Part shown: piece after piece, positions 24,370-35,921 of the stretch
Layout: each line of letters starts with the position of its first letter
How positions within the stretch are numbered: the first letter of the stretch is position 1
Origin: Coptis chinensis
Lineage: Eukaryota > Streptophyta > Magnoliopsida > Ranunculales > Ranunculaceae
Direction: 5' to 3'
Assembly: GCA_015680905.1 (NCBI GenBank)
Contig: CM027377.1
Span: 29,598,501 to 29,662,500, forward strand
DNA length: 64,000 nt
Position numbers and translations under genes: made by a program
Notes under the pieces: model-generated
The model's database searches: none
What the model was told of the DNA's origin: nothing
The model's input: the letters and a program-made list of their open reading frames with translations, nothing else

Positions 24370-25327
24370 CTAAGATTCTAGCTCAGCCCTCGTCTGTTCC
24401 CACCGCTCATCCTCGCATTGGGTACGACTCTCGAAATTATGATGCATAGTAGCCTGCCAAGTCTGGAGGTCTTCGCAAATAGTATTGAGAGAACATATGC
24501 CACAATGAATCACAGCCATGCGTTCAGCATCTGACCTACACCTCTCCAAGGCATCGGCATCAAAACATGCCATGTCATCCTCATTCTCCGAGTCATTCTC
24601 ATTCTCCGAGTCAATCCTTTCGACTACCATATCCTCAAACAACCTCCAAACTCGTTGGATACATTCCGTATAAATACAAGGATTTCGGTGTTGGTTCAGG
24701 GAAATCCTATCAGACGTTGGAGTCGCATTGAAGGTCATCATGATCTTTGTTATCAAAATAGGGAGAGGTGCAATACTCTTTCCAACTCCCCTAATCATGT
24801 TACCCAAAAACTCCAAAATACAGAACTCATACTTCTGCTCCTGGAGTATCCATAGAACGTGGAGGTAGTTCAGACTGATGTCGTTGACTTTCTCCTTCCC
24901 TATGACATTCCTACCAATCCATCGAAAGCTGACCGGTGGGTTGGTTCTCGAGGACGATCGGCGAACACAATGCGAGCTCGCATTGTAGTTCCCTTCAAAA
25001 TAGTCGCGCTCATCAACCGCCGACCCCCATGAAATTGGGACTCCTACAATGTGGCATCGAGATGGCGTCTAGGCGGAATGCCCAAAATCTCGGCCAACAA
25101 CTCCGTAGATACTTCTCGCCTCCTCCCATCCACCTGAACAAAAATTCTCCTCCCATCCAACTCTCTCGTGTTGTAAAACTGTCGGGCCAAATCTTCGTGG
25201 TAAAATCATCGGTCGAAAATACCACAAACTACTCCAGTCTCTACTAACCATCTCGCCACCCATAAAACAAATAGCAAGTGGTCGGCAGTAAACGCGTGCT
25301 CCGACAAAATTCGACGTCGTTGAGCCA
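24370..25327 (-). pseudogene. ORF-a of A2: 'plant transposon protein'-like
   Basis: Starts at ATG 25327 (MAQRRRILSEHAF). After a frame change it reads FYHEDLARQFYNT, VQVDGRRREVSTELLAEIL and IPP, the FY...V.G....S.E.I..IL.IP pattern also seen in A1 ORF-a. It runs through further stops to an acidic region (two NENDSENED-like repeats near 24580-24610) and a charged C-terminus ending RAELES at 24370. At least one frameshift and two stops. Same order and position as in A1. Function unknown. Confidence 0.55.
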
Positions 25328-26391
25328 TTGGAGTTTTGATCTGATTTGAGGTTTGATAGAAGGTGTAGGAAGCAAAGAGAAACAACCTCACTAGAAAAAC
25401 GATAGTGGTGGCGCGGTGGAGGCGCGGCAGCTCCAAATTTTTGAATTTTTAGTGGTTTTCGGTTGTTTAAATTGGTGGAGGTGGCGGTGGGGGTAGGTAG
25501 GAGAAGATTTGGGGTGGGTTTGAACTTTGGGAGTGGGTGAATTTAGGTTTTCTCTTTTATTTTTAGTTTTATGTTAGGGTTTAAAGCTTTGTTTTTGTTA
25601 ATGGCGGTTTGAAGGTGAAGATCGCGAACTGATGGTTTGAAGGTAAAGCAGCGAGCGCTTTTTGAATCTTGTAGAAGTTTGGGCCCAAGCCCAATATGAT
25701 TTTCCGATTTTTGTCGAGTTTTAGCGCAACTTCAAACTAAATTTGCCGCTTTGTTACCGGTCTGATTTTTGCGAATGAGATATAGAAATGATCAGGAGAG
25801 AATTTCCAATCCAATAATCCATAAAACACTCTATTCCGACCATGGGTGACATATAAGAAAATGGAAAATGCCTCGAAGTGCGTGTATGACGTAAGTTATG
25901 CGAACTAATGAAATCTAAATTCATAGATTATGTCAACCCAAATCGGAATACAATTAAACGGCCTAAGCAACATAAATGGAAAGTTAAACATTCCAGGATC
26001 GAAACATTTAAACACTTGACTCCCAAACAAATTTTTTACAACAGTTTTAGAAAATTTGTTTTACAGTGGGTCTTTTATCGTCAGATTTCCGAGACTTCCT
26101 AGATTATTATATTTATGATTTAATATATTTTTTTTCTCTTTTTATACATACAGATTAATATAAGGAAAAACAATAAGCAATAAAGACATAATTCACACCA
26201 TAGAGAAACATGACTCAAAAACTGAGAAAACATGTGCGAGCGGAAACCGTGAATTATGTTAAACATGGACTTAGGATCCGGTAGTTACAGTCACACACTC
26301 CATAGGGAGGGCCCGGTTACCTGAATGGTGCACTTACCAATATATAGAAGTGAAAGGAAGTACCCCAAACAATAAAATGAGTCGTTTATAG
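25328..26391 (-). other. A2 region between the ORF at 26392 and ORF-a
   Basis: No supported ORF. It contains the breakpoint where RT-RNase H-integrase would have been. A partial direct repeat (about 26070-26100 and 26380-26405, sharing TCGTCAGATT/TAGTCAGATT...CGAGACTT) may relate to the deletion. Confidence 0.4.
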
Positions 26392-27033
26392 TCAGATTCT
26401 CGAGACTTTATTGAGAACATATGTATAAACATGCAGTTTATCATATATCAACAACCGAAATAGTTGTGGATCGTTCCATAAATAAATATCACAGAAAATA
26501 TATCCAAACATAATGAAGAACCAAGATTTCCTACGACGCAACTTAGTGAAATGAAAGCGAAGTCGAATAGACCTATAACGTACTCGAGCATGCACCTTCT
26601 TCTTCATCTTTGAACGAGAGGTTGTCCTAGTGAATGAGTGTGAAAAATTGAATGGTTGTGGAAGATATGGTGGATATGAATAAGTTTTAGAAGGAAATAG
26701 TGGAAAAAATGAGAATATGGGTTTAGCACAAGACTCATTCGTGGTGTAAGTAGGAACTGTCTCAATTCTAAAAATGAAAGTGTCAAGTTCCTTTCCATTG
26801 GGCATTATTTTCGTTTTAGGAGAATTTAGAAATTTATGAAGCACAGGAGAAACAAGAGGGTCTAGTGCAAACTCTAGGTTCCTTTGAAAAGGTGGAGGGT
26901 GGGGAATATTGGTGATAGAAGGTGAATGATATGATGTGGGTGAATGGTTCTCGGCTAGAGCTCTCAAGTCCATATCATCAGAAGTCTTGATATATGCAAG
27001 ACATTCCTCAATAGGTGGGTCAAAAAGGATCAC
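26392..27033 (-). CDS. Unrecognised ORF downstream of A2 protease
   Basis: A 213-codon frame opening with GTG or continuing from the upstream linker. The first part (ECLAYIKTSDDMD, Pro/Ser-rich) looks like the acidic linker between protease and RT of Athila. The second part is basic (KMKKKVHARVRYRSIRLRF) and then hydrophobic and aromatic (WFFIMFGYIFCDIYLW). It may be a chimera made by the deletion that removed RT. No known domain recognised; a chance frame in the second half is possible. Confidence 0.35.
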   Translation of the reverse strand: MILFDPPIEECLAYIKTSDDMDLRALAENHSPTSYHSPSITNIPHPPPFQRNLEFALDPLVSPVLHKFLNSPKTKIMPNGKELDTFIFRIETVPTYTTNESCAKPIFSFFPLFPSKTYSYPPYLPQPFNFSHSFTRTTSRSKMKKKVHARVRYRSIRLRFHFTKLRRRKSWFFIMFGYIFCDIYLWNDPQLFRLLIYDKLHVYTYVLNKVSRI

Positions 27034-27994
27034 CGGGTAGAGATTAAAAATTCATCTTCCGTCATAGCGTCAAGGGATGAATGGTTGTTGACAAAGGGGG
27101 ACTCGCGAAGTGGTAAAGAAGAGGTGCAGAAGAGTTGAAGGAAATCTTCCTCTATTTCCTCTACTACCAGGGAGTCATTGTTAAAGTCGAAATTTCCAAA
27201 GGAAAGAATTTTGTGCATTGGATCCTCAGGAAACATGTTTTTGAAATAATCTTGAGCTAAGCTCTCGATCATGCTAATCTCTCCATCGACAGTCGTATCT
27301 GGAAACTGCTCCGTCGGTTTAAAAACATTTATGTCAACAGAAAGATGGTCAAAAGACATGGACATCGAACCATCGCAGCAGTTTATGAGCGCATTGGCAG
27401 TAGCCAAGAAGGGACGCCCTAAAATGATAGGTACAGAGTCGTTAGTGACTTCTGTGTCGAGGATAACGAAGTCGGCTGGGTAGTAAAAATTTGGACTTTA
27501 ACCAGCATATTTTCAACCACACCCTTAGGATACTTAATAGACCGATCAGCTAATTGCAACGTCATTTTAGTGGGTTGCATCTCTTGTAGACCTATTTGTT
27601 TCTATAGATAATATGGGAGTAAGTTAACACTTTCGCCCGTGTCTAATAATGTGGTCGCCGTGTGGGAATCTCCTAAGGTGCATTATCTGATAGGGATCGA
27701 CCGGTGGTCCTTATACTTAACAATTCCGTTATGTTCAGATAGAGTTGGGAATTGTTCAGTTAAGAAGGCGTCTCTTGGTATATTGGTCTTACGCCTAGTA
27801 GTACACAACTCCTTAAGAAACTTAGCATGGTGTGGTAGCTTTTTAATAGCTTCGAGAAAAGGAAGGTTTATCGTCAGATTTTTAAAAACATCCCTAATCT
27901 CTTCATAATTTGTATCCTTGATCAACATAGCTAATCTCTGGGGAAACGGTGGTTTCTCTCTATATTTTGCATATGGATCAACAGGGTGGTTCAC
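27034..27994 (-). pseudogene. Protease and linker of A2
   Basis: From 27994: PYAKYREKPPFPQRL, then FLKELCTTRRK, the Athila segment before protease. After a stop the active site reads LLDTGESVNLLPYYL (about 27613-27657), with D-T-G intact. PIILGRPFLATANALINC follows (near 27390-27440) and leads into the linker ORF 27407-27030. This is an Athila-type retropepsin. Several stops break it (for example after PYYL). It processes Gag in functional relatives. Confidence 0.8.
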
Positions 27995-28075
27995 CTTGGC
28001 TTTCTGTTTCTTTGGTTGTAGTTTAACTGGTACCTCTACCGGGGTAGGATCTTCAATTACTACTTCGGTATTTAG

Positions 28076-29601
28076 TCAAATATCTTGTGTAGGGACTACT
28101 GGTGGGGTAACTACAGGCATAGTTACTTTGTTATCAACCACTCTACCTGAACGGAGAGTGGTGATGGCATTTAGCTCACCAACATTTTCATTTTTATTAC
28201 TAGTATTACCGTTTACCTCAAAGGCTGTGTTTGTTGTTTTAAGATTAGGTATCGCTTGGCCTGGAAACACACCTTTGGGTTGGGTTTTATCTTGGGTTAA
28301 TTGTTGGCTTAAATTAGTAATGGATTGTAAAAGCTGTTCGTTAGATTGAGCCATGGTTTGGAAAAGTTGTTGGCTCACTTGTATGAAGGTGTCAAGATGA
28401 TCCGGTTGTGTGGGTGTAGTGGTCACGGGTGGTGTGGACCGAACTATCGCGACGTTGATTATTAACAGGTGGGTTGTGATAGTTATTATTTACCGGAACG
28501 ATGCCTCTATTAACATTATAATTATTATTGTTATAATTATTATAATGACCTTGTCCTTGTCCTTGTCCTTGTCCTTGTCTCTGGGGAGCTTGGTTGTAAT
28601 TAGGCACTGGTCTAACATTTTGATTATTATACCCTGGACGTGTGACTTGTTGATTATTTCTCCAACCGAAGTTGGGGTTTTGCCTCCAAGGGGCGTTAGG
28701 TTCACTATTAATGGAACAAGCATGTTCATAGGCTAGAGGACAGTAGGAGTCGGGATGCTCAGGACTCAAACAGAAATTACATGGATTGGAATTGACATTC
28801 ATGATGGGGGTAGGCTTTTGTTGAACAGAAATAGCCTCTACCTTTTTAGTGAGAGATTCGATTAAAGTTTTTAACTCAGGATCGGGTTTCATCTCAAACA
28901 TACCGGCAGCTTTAACTGTGGAAGACGAACTAGCGGAGCGGGGAATATCCTCACTACCCCCGCCCCTCCGTTGTTGTTACGCTTAATTTGGTCTTCTAAA
29001 AATTTATAAGCCTCCAAGGCTCCTTTACTTAGGAAACTACCCCCATTCATTATGTCTAGGACTTCTTTATGGTGATGTAGAAGTCCTTTGAAAAAGGCAC
29101 GAACTAACGTGTCTTTCACAAGATTGTGGTGTGGACACTCTATAAGCAGATCGGTGAAACGATTCCAAGCCTCAGAAAATGATTCATGAGGATTCTGTCG
29201 AAAGAAATGAATCTTGGAAAGCATTTCATCTGTCTTCAGGGGTGGGTAAAAATGTTCCATAAATAGTTGAACAAGTTTAGCCCACGAGTCCACAGAATTA
29301 GGCGCTTGGGCAGTTAACCAAGACGCGCCTTTATCGGGTTAAAAGTGAAGGGAAATACCCCGGTTTAATTTGTTCAAAGACCCACCGTAGGATGGTGGAA
29401 TGTTGTAAGGACTTGTTCAATCCTACGCATGTGCTGATAAGGTTTTTCATGGTCTAGACCATGAAAAACGGGCAACAAATTAAATATATTTGGGGGGATT
29501 CGGAAATCCCCCACTGGGTCTACAAGAACGATGCATGATTTAGGGCTATCGCTCAAGGCTTTATAAAAGTCAAAGAGAGGAGTCTCTCCTTCTTCGCCCA
29601 T
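28076..29601 (-). pseudogene. gag: gag of A2
   Basis: Capsid/nucleocapsid protein of an Athila-like element. N-terminus at 29601 (MGEEGETPLFDFYKAL); capsid part 29293-28889 with FFRQNPHESFSEAWNRF and LIECPHHNL, an Athila hallmark. A perfect CCHC knuckle C-x2-C-x4-H-x4-C (CNFCLSPEHPDSYC, about 28740-28785). The C-terminus has GVFPGQAIPN and AITTLRSGRVVDNK (28076-28426). Stops or frameshifts near 29370, 28900 and 28410 separate the pieces. A GQGQGQGQG run lies near 28550. Confidence 0.88.
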
Positions 29602-30237
29602 TATTTCAGGTGTTGTGTGTGGTATGCTAGTTAAAGGTGTAGTGAGTGGTATACTAGAGAGGCGTGTTTAATTACGTTAGACGTTTTTCTTCGGCTTGAC
29701 TGTAATCTCATACAAGGCTAAGACCAATCTTAACGAAACACAACAACACTCCAAACAATCCTGATATGCTAGTATAAACCTCTAACAGAAGATGCGAGGA
29801 ATGGAAGAAAAGAGTACCTGAATGCCTCATTGCTTTGCTTATAAATAGTGTCTTGTTTACGCGTGTTCAGTGTATATAACAAGTTAGAACACTGAAAAAC
29901 TTGAAGAAATGGAAAGTTTGAAACAAACCTGAGGAAATCGGGTAATTTCAGCAGAGGGCACAAGTCGCGCTCTGTATGGGCGCAGTCTTCCGGTGTAACT
30001 TCAATTACAGTGTCTTGTCTTGAGCGCAGGTCGGTTTGGTTTGCGTGTGGTCGCTCGGGGTTCCAGCGTTTAGAAGCAAAAGTCGCTCTGTTTAAGAAGC
30101 GCAGCCCCGCGTAATTTTTCGAGGAATTTTTAAATGCTGAAACGGACAACCACAGTTAGAATCCAACAAGGGTGGTTGGGTGTAATGGGATTTAGAAAAG
30201 ACTAATTATACTATGAAACAATGCTAAAAGGGAACTA
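29602..30237 (-). other. A2 leader between PBS and gag
   Basis: About 0.6 kb untranslated leader. The 126-codon frame at 29769-30149 lacks a recognisable domain and I do not call it a gene. Confidence 0.5.
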
Positions 30238-30254
30238 AGATGGCAGCGGCGCCA
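30238..30254 (-). other. A2 PBS
   Basis: Minus strand TGGCGCCGCTGCCATCT, 2 nt from the LTR end. It is close to the A1 PBS; the primer tRNA is not assigned. Confidence 0.75.
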
Positions 30255-30256
30255 TT

Positions 30257-31789
30257 TGATAATTCTTTAAAACGCTAGTTTTACCAATGAATAAAGCTCG
30301 CGAGAACTCTAACTGCTAGTAAAACTAAAATAAATTGTTTGCTATTAAGCTTTATCAAAGATTCTACTCTCAATCCTATTGAGATATAGTGGAATAGATG
30401 ATTCGTTCCACTCCTAGTTCTTTAGCATGAGATGTTTCATAACATAATCAGTCTTATCTAAAGTCTATGAGAGTGAGAGATTTACGACTTATACTACGAT
30501 GCAAATACGCATAACAAGATACTAACTATAATTGATTCAAACTACGGAAATACTACGTTGATTCTATAATAAGGAATTAGGGGGGATTTATTCCACCTTA
30601 ATTCAACTTAATTTACTAACGACGAATCGTCGTAATCCGAATTGAACTGGTTCGCAGAACAATTGGTTCATCCTAATCCCTAATTATAAATGGCATTTCC
30701 ACCAATTCATAACTAGCATATGAACGATCAAACCCATTCTCATGGTGAACTAATCGTTTCTAGAGTGGAAAGGAATTTACGACTACTCTACTCTAGCTTT
30801 CATCAAGGCTTCTCAACCCCCTCTAATGGAGGTTTAGCCAAGAATCATTACGCTATCCTTTCCGTATGAAATTGAATACGACATAATAGAAAGATTATAA
30901 CTTTATGCAATTTAACTAAACAATAATCCAACCCAAAATCAATAACTACGAAATGAATAACAAACAATAAATGAAATTAGATCTAACAAATTTAACTGAC
31001 AAAATTGAATTTGATCAATAATAAACTATTTTATTTATCTAATCAAGCAATAACAATATTCAATACTCTAATTAAAACAAGAATAACAACTAAGAGTAAA
31101 TTTAACTTCGATATTGATGCTAAGGGTAAAACTTCGAAATGGCTACTCTAATTAAAACTAGATATAGAAGCTATTCTAATGGCTACTTTTTATCCTAAGC
31201 TACTCTATATCCTCAGAGTTAAGTCTTCGTTCTTGATATGGAGGAAATCAGATCCAAAATCATGCATGGGGTTGGAGCCATGTTTTGGGCCGGAAAATTG
31301 GGCCCAAAACCCAATTTCTTCAGTCCAAAAAGGGCTCTTCAGCTGGATTCGGCTTCAAAAGACTTTTAGTCCACTTCTGCTCCTCTGATTGGGCCAAAGC
31401 TTGGACCATTGGAAAGCTCTTTCCGGGTGGTCGGTCGTTTTGACATAAGGTAGGCCCAATTCCAAGGTCTGAGTCCAAAGATACAGTCTTCGGAAGTTCT
31501 ACTGACTTTGTGCACTGTTTCTGCCTGCGTGGATTTTGTCTTTCAGCTTTTGACCAGGCTTTACAAAGGCTTTTTCTCCTTGAATCTCAGCCTTTAATCA
31601 TAGAACTTCTTAGCAACCAACTCTTGCTCCTTTATCTCGCCAAAGTGGCACAGTTCTGCACATAATTGACTTTATCGCCTGAAATACATAAAAACACGTA
31701 ATCAGCATTAACTCTTATTTATTACTTGCATAATTGGTCTAAAAGTATGATTGTTAAAGGGTTAAAACTACAATTTTGGGCTCTTATCA
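30257..31789 (-). repeat. A2 5' LTR (1533 bp)
   Basis: Pairs with 19061-20603. A short deletion near 30790 relative to the other copy explains the length difference. Confidence 0.94.
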
Positions 31790-31794
31790 GTGTC

Positions 31795-32219
31795 CTAACC
31801 ATTCAGTGGAGCACAGCTCGTTGATTCTGTTTCAAGGAATGTTGAAGAACAACGTGATGTTTGTTTCCGATTTCGCCATGAGATACAATGGCCTGTAATA
31901 TTTGTTTGACTTTATCAAATGGTGACTCTTGAATATGGAACTCTGGGTTATTCATTGGAATTTGAAGTATGTCGGAGATAATTTCCCTAGTCAATTCAAA
32001 TCGTTGTCCATAGGTATGGAAAAAGAATTTACCATGTTCATGTCCGCTAAATTGGTAGAACATCAAAACCAATTCTCTGGAATAAGTAGCTTCCGACTGA
32101 TATAGAAGAGGCATCCATCCTCGACGTACAATTTCCGTGTCAAAATATGGAGAAAACAGGCCATCATCAAAAAAATTCAAATAATTTTTCTCGGGCACTA
32201 TCTTTCGTGGTTGATCCAT
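31795..32219 (-). pseudogene. ORF-a of A1, N-terminal part (split by A2)
   Basis: Opens at ATG 32219 (MDQPRKIVPEKNYLNFF). It shows IVRRGWMPLLY, YSRELVLMFYQF, FHTYGQRFELTREIISDILQIP: the GW...FY...V.G....S...I..IL.IP pattern of the 'putative plant transposon protein' domain, shared with A2 ORF-a. A TGA at 31803-31805 precedes the A2 insertion; beyond A2 the frame resumes at 19055. No catalytic residues of a known enzyme are evident. Confidence 0.6.
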
Positions 32220-33476
32220 TTGAAATTATAAGTGAGAGAAGGATAGTGGAGAATGCATGAAATGAAGAAGGCTGAAAATAAGAGATTTATAGCTAATATA
32301 TGAGCCTGTACGAATCAGGATGCCAAGTGCAGTTAGATCCAGAATTAATATGTGAAAACACAAGGGAACCATGTGTTGTTGTTACATCTTATTATGGAAC
32401 AACAACTATGGGTATCTATAGTAGGTCTTTTCATGTCAGATTCCCAAAACAAGTAATGAGGTGTTCCAATGTTAGAAAATACGAAGGAAGGTTTCGCATG
32501 GCAGTTAGACCAACATATATTTTCTATCATGAGTTGTCAAGTAGGGTATTGAAAATAACATCCCTAAGACTGTGACTGAGGTATGTAAAGAGATAGAACA
32601 TACGAAGGTGCAATAGCCACAGTTTGGTTAGACCTACAAGTAATTTCTGAATTGATGTAGCAAACCTCAATAATGGAAGATGGATAGAATGATAGAGCTG
32701 CATGTGTGACATGATTTTGACTTGCCGTGTAGCGTGCACGACTTGCTATAAACAAAATGAGTCGAGATTGATTTATTTTTGTGAGTTATTGATTTTGTTT
32801 ATTTGTTATGGTTTTTATGATTTTTTTATGTTTATGCATGATAAGGTAAAAATATAACTAATACACTCAAATATTAAATAGGGAACTTCTCCATTTAATA
32901 CGTAAACCGTACAAATGTTTGAGAATTATTTAACACGCTACACTAATATACAAAATGACAAAGGGAAATAGATATATAGGTTACATAAATCTAGATATTC
33001 TGGAGGATGTTATGCATGATTAACAATATCACAACGATAAATACTATTATCAGGACGATTGTGAATGCCCCATCACGTTGCTCCTTTTTGAATTTCTTGA
33101 TCAAATTCATTATGTTGAAGAAGATGAGAATTTGTGAATATTAAGTTGTAGAGAGTGAGAGAATGGAATGAGTGAAGTTTGATGACCGTTTGTGGATATC
33201 TGACCGTTGGGCTTAATGAATAAATCCGATTGAGTTACTATTTGAATCAGTCCTTTGGGCCTAAAGATTAGGTCCAATGCTTAAAGGAACAAACTAATAT
33301 ATTTATAGGATGAAGATAATAATCTCCTAACATAAATAATTTCTCATTTAATCCGTCTGGAGATATAAAATTATGAGAAATTAATCGATATACCATTTTA
33401 GGTGACTAGAAAAATAAAATGCAATACGTAAGGGAAACAAATGACCAAGTCATTTTCAAACTGAAAAAGGAAACTA
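32220..33476 (-). other. A1 spacer upstream of ORF-a
   Basis: AT-rich, no supported gene. A + strand frame at 32300-32575 has no recognisable features. Confidence 0.45.
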
Positions 33477-33743
33477 CTACTGTGAATATTCAGGGTTAGC
33501 TGAAGATGAACCAGGTTGCCGATGACGACGAGCACTACGAGCTCCTAAATTAGCTAATTGGTCCTGTATGTTGCCTAAAGACTGGACCGACTGGACCATT
33601 TGGTCCTGAAACTGCTGTTGATTAGCCATCATCATGCGCTGGAAATGGCCCTGGTGATTACACATCTCTTGCTGAAATCACCCATGGAAGTTTCTATGCG
33701 TTGCTGAAAATCAACCATGGAAGTTTTCATGGTCACTTAGCGA
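33477..33743 (-). pseudogene. Gln/Met-rich ORF fragment of A1
   Basis: Minus-strand frames with a duplicated motif (TSM.DFQQRIETSM.DF near 33680-33740) lead into FQRMMMANQQQFQDQMVQSV and a basic Ser-rich end (SARRHRQPGSSS). Probably a coiled-coil C-terminus. It resembles in style the tail of ORF-a and may be the end of a further, lost ORF. Function unknown. Confidence 0.4.
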
Positions 33744-34470
33744 GTAAACATGCTGCACATGCCAGTGTTCATTGTTCTCAAAGCTTCCATGGGATTACTG
33801 ATTCTACACATGGTATCCTCATTAAAACAATTTGGGGGTTGGTCGCATGAATGCTTTAAGGGTTAGGCACGTGACTTGGGTCGGTTTCGAATTTTTGGCC
33901 CAAGCCCATATGAAATTCGGAAATTCCCATTATGTCTCGAAATGTTCGAAACTTCCAAATTGAAATCTCGATTCTTTTCAACTCCAAATGGAACGAATGA
34001 GGTGCCAAAACGATTGGCATTAAAAATGACATCCAATGGAATATGACAAGTGCAATTTCAAACCCTTTTTTTTTGGTGGGGTTGAGTCTTGTAACAACAG
34101 AACGCAACTTTTTTTTTTAATGTAGAAATGTACAAGGGGAGATGAACGTGTCAACAACACCGGAAGTCCAGAAGAATCACCACAAATACTAAAATCAGAC
34201 AATTGTCATGTCGGGTCTGGAGTGAACCCAATCCAGCCAGACTGTGGCTTAACCTTTATGTTTTGGGGGCCTAGGGTTCTGAACGGTACCATCTCTAACC
34301 GTTGTGCAATGGTCTAATAATAATATTACCCTTAGTACATATGGTATAGCCTCAAACTGCCCCGAAATACAATCAAATAGCAAATTGCTAGGGGTTGGCC
34401 TGGTGAAATCCATTGCCTGTCCGAATTAGGGAACATCCGATGTTGCACATCACGACTCTCTTTGTGCACA
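33744..34470 (-). other. A1 spacer next to the RNase H truncation
   Basis: No supported ORF and no integrase motif on either strand. Integrase would be expected here in an intact element. Confidence 0.5.
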
Positions 34471-34571
34471 ATGCTTAGTGCAAAGGGAAAAATAAAAGAC
34501 ATGAGTATATACATTGTCGAAAAATAAAAGACAGGAGTATATGCTTAGTGCAAAGGGAAAAATAAAAGACA
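34471..34571. repeat. Short direct repeats at the RNase H deletion breakpoint
   Basis: A 31-bp sequence beginning ATGCTTAGTGCAAAGGG occurs at 34471-34501 and again at 34541-34571; part of it (AAATAAAAGACA) also occurs between them. The block looks like filler DNA copied during end-joining repair. Confidence 0.75.
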
Positions 34572-34579
34572 GTGTAGAC

Positions 34580-34804
34580 TATTGTCGAAGAACCAACTAG
34601 GTAAGGACGAAACTTATCCAGGGCATATACAACTGCGAGAAACTCTTTCTCAGTGGTGGTATAGTTACGTTGAGCTTCATTAAGAGTTTTACTAGCGTAG
34701 TCAATGACAATTAGCTTGTCCTCTCGGCGTTGCCCTAGGATAGCTCCAATAGCGTAGTCGCTCGTGTCACACATTAATTGAAAAGGTTTAGACCAATCAG
34801 ATGG
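34580..34804 (-). pseudogene. pol: RNase H of A1, truncated
   Basis: Reads CDTSDYAIGAILGQR, then YASKTLNEAQRNYTTTEKE and LAVVYALDKFRPYLVGS, standard Ty3/gypsy RNase H landmarks. It is cut after YLVGSSTIVYT near 34580. The remaining half and all of integrase are gone. Confidence 0.85.
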
Positions 34805-35832
34805 TTAAATTATAGGAGCGGTAGTTAGGGCGGAATTTAAGGTCTCAAAAGCTTGTTTGCAATTGAAAGTGAAGTCAAATACAGTATCTTTAAGCAGGAG
34901 ATTTGTTAAAAGTCGAGCAACCTTAGAGAAATATTGAATAAATCTCTTATAGAACCCTGCGTGTCCTAAAAACGCACGTATGTCGCGAACTATTTTTGGT
35001 ATATGAAGGGAAGGAATTTTTTCAATCTTATCTTTATCGACTTCGATTTCGTCCTTTGAAACAATATGTCCTTGAACTATTCCCTTTGTAACCATAAAAT
35101 GGCATTTTTCCCAATTAAAAACAAGATTTTCTCTTCACAACGTACAAAAACCTTTTCAAGATTTGATAGACAGCTATCGAAAGAATTACCATATATTGAG
35201 AAATCGTATATGAAGACTTCCATAAAACGTTCAACCATGTTACTGAAAATGTGAAGCATACAGCATTGGAATGTTCCATGGGCATTGCAAAGGCCAAAAG
35301 GCATTCATTTATATGCAAATGTACCAAAAGGGCAGGTGAACATTGTTTTTTCTTGATCAGCAGGATCTATGACTATTTGAAAATATCCTGAATAACCATC
35401 AAGAAAATAGTAATATGCATGACCCGCTAACCGTTCAAGCATCTGGTCGATAAAGGGAAGTGGGAAGTGATCCTTGCGAGTGACCGCATTAAGTTTGCGA
35501 TAGTCAATACATATTCTCCACTTTACTGGAATACGAGCGGATATGCATTCATCTTTATCATTTCGCACAACTGTAATGCCAGAATTCTTGGGAACAATGT
35601 GTACTGGACTCACCCAAACACTATCAGAGATAGGGTAAATAATACCTGCATCGAGTAACCTTACAACTTTTTCTTGTACCACATCCTTCATGGTGGGATT
35701 TAGACGACGTTGCGGTTCACGCGACGTCTTTGCATTTTCTTCAAGATGTATGCGATGGGTGCACACTAGGGTCAATGCCCTTAATGTCATCGAGAGACCA
35801 TCCAATAGCATAACGGTGTTTTTAAATGACAT
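34805..35832 (-). pseudogene. pol: Reverse transcriptase of A1 (Athila type)
   Basis: Starts near 35832 with NPTMKDVVQEKVVRLLDAG, then WVSPVHIVPKNSG, WRICIDYRKLNAVTRKDHF and LDGYSGYFQI. After a frame change MPFGLCNAHGTFQCCM, then VFIYDFSIYGNSF, and in 35095-34805 a FLGHAGFYKRFI thumb/connection. The catalytic F-x-D-D box reads F-I-Y-D: the first Asp is Tyr (35206-35208), so it would be inactive even without the frame changes. IDYRKLN and GYSGY support Athila. Confidence 0.9.
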
Positions 35833-35921
35833 TAATTAAACGTGATTCCTAATCGTCAGTCAATTGTGATGATATGATAATTGGGTGACTACCATATGGA
35901 TCAAGATGTACTTATTTTAAA
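35833..35921 (-). other. A1 pol linker, interrupted by a MITE
   Basis: Short linker between RT and the protease side; TATTTTAAA at 35913-35921 is the left TSD of the MITE. Confidence 0.5.

Larger units (their letters stand above)
19061..31789 (-). mobile_element. A2: Athila-like non-autonomous LTR retrotransposon (12.7 kb)
   Basis: LTRs 19061-20603 and 30257-31789 start TGATAATTCT and end GGCTCTTATCA on +. Perfect TSD GTGTC (19056-19060 and 31790-31794). PBS on the right and PPT on the left, so it is minus-strand. Content 5'-3': leader, gag, protease with linker, an ORF of unknown nature, ORF-a, ORF-b, 3' region. RT, RNase H and integrase are absent. The LTRs are very similar apart from a roughly 15-bp deletion in the right copy (near 30790), consistent with insertion after A1. 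Confidence 0.94.

Noticed and set aside
32300-32575. + strand ORF of 91 codons in A1
   Set aside because: Antisense to the element, no domain, and the opposite strand also shows short ORFs.
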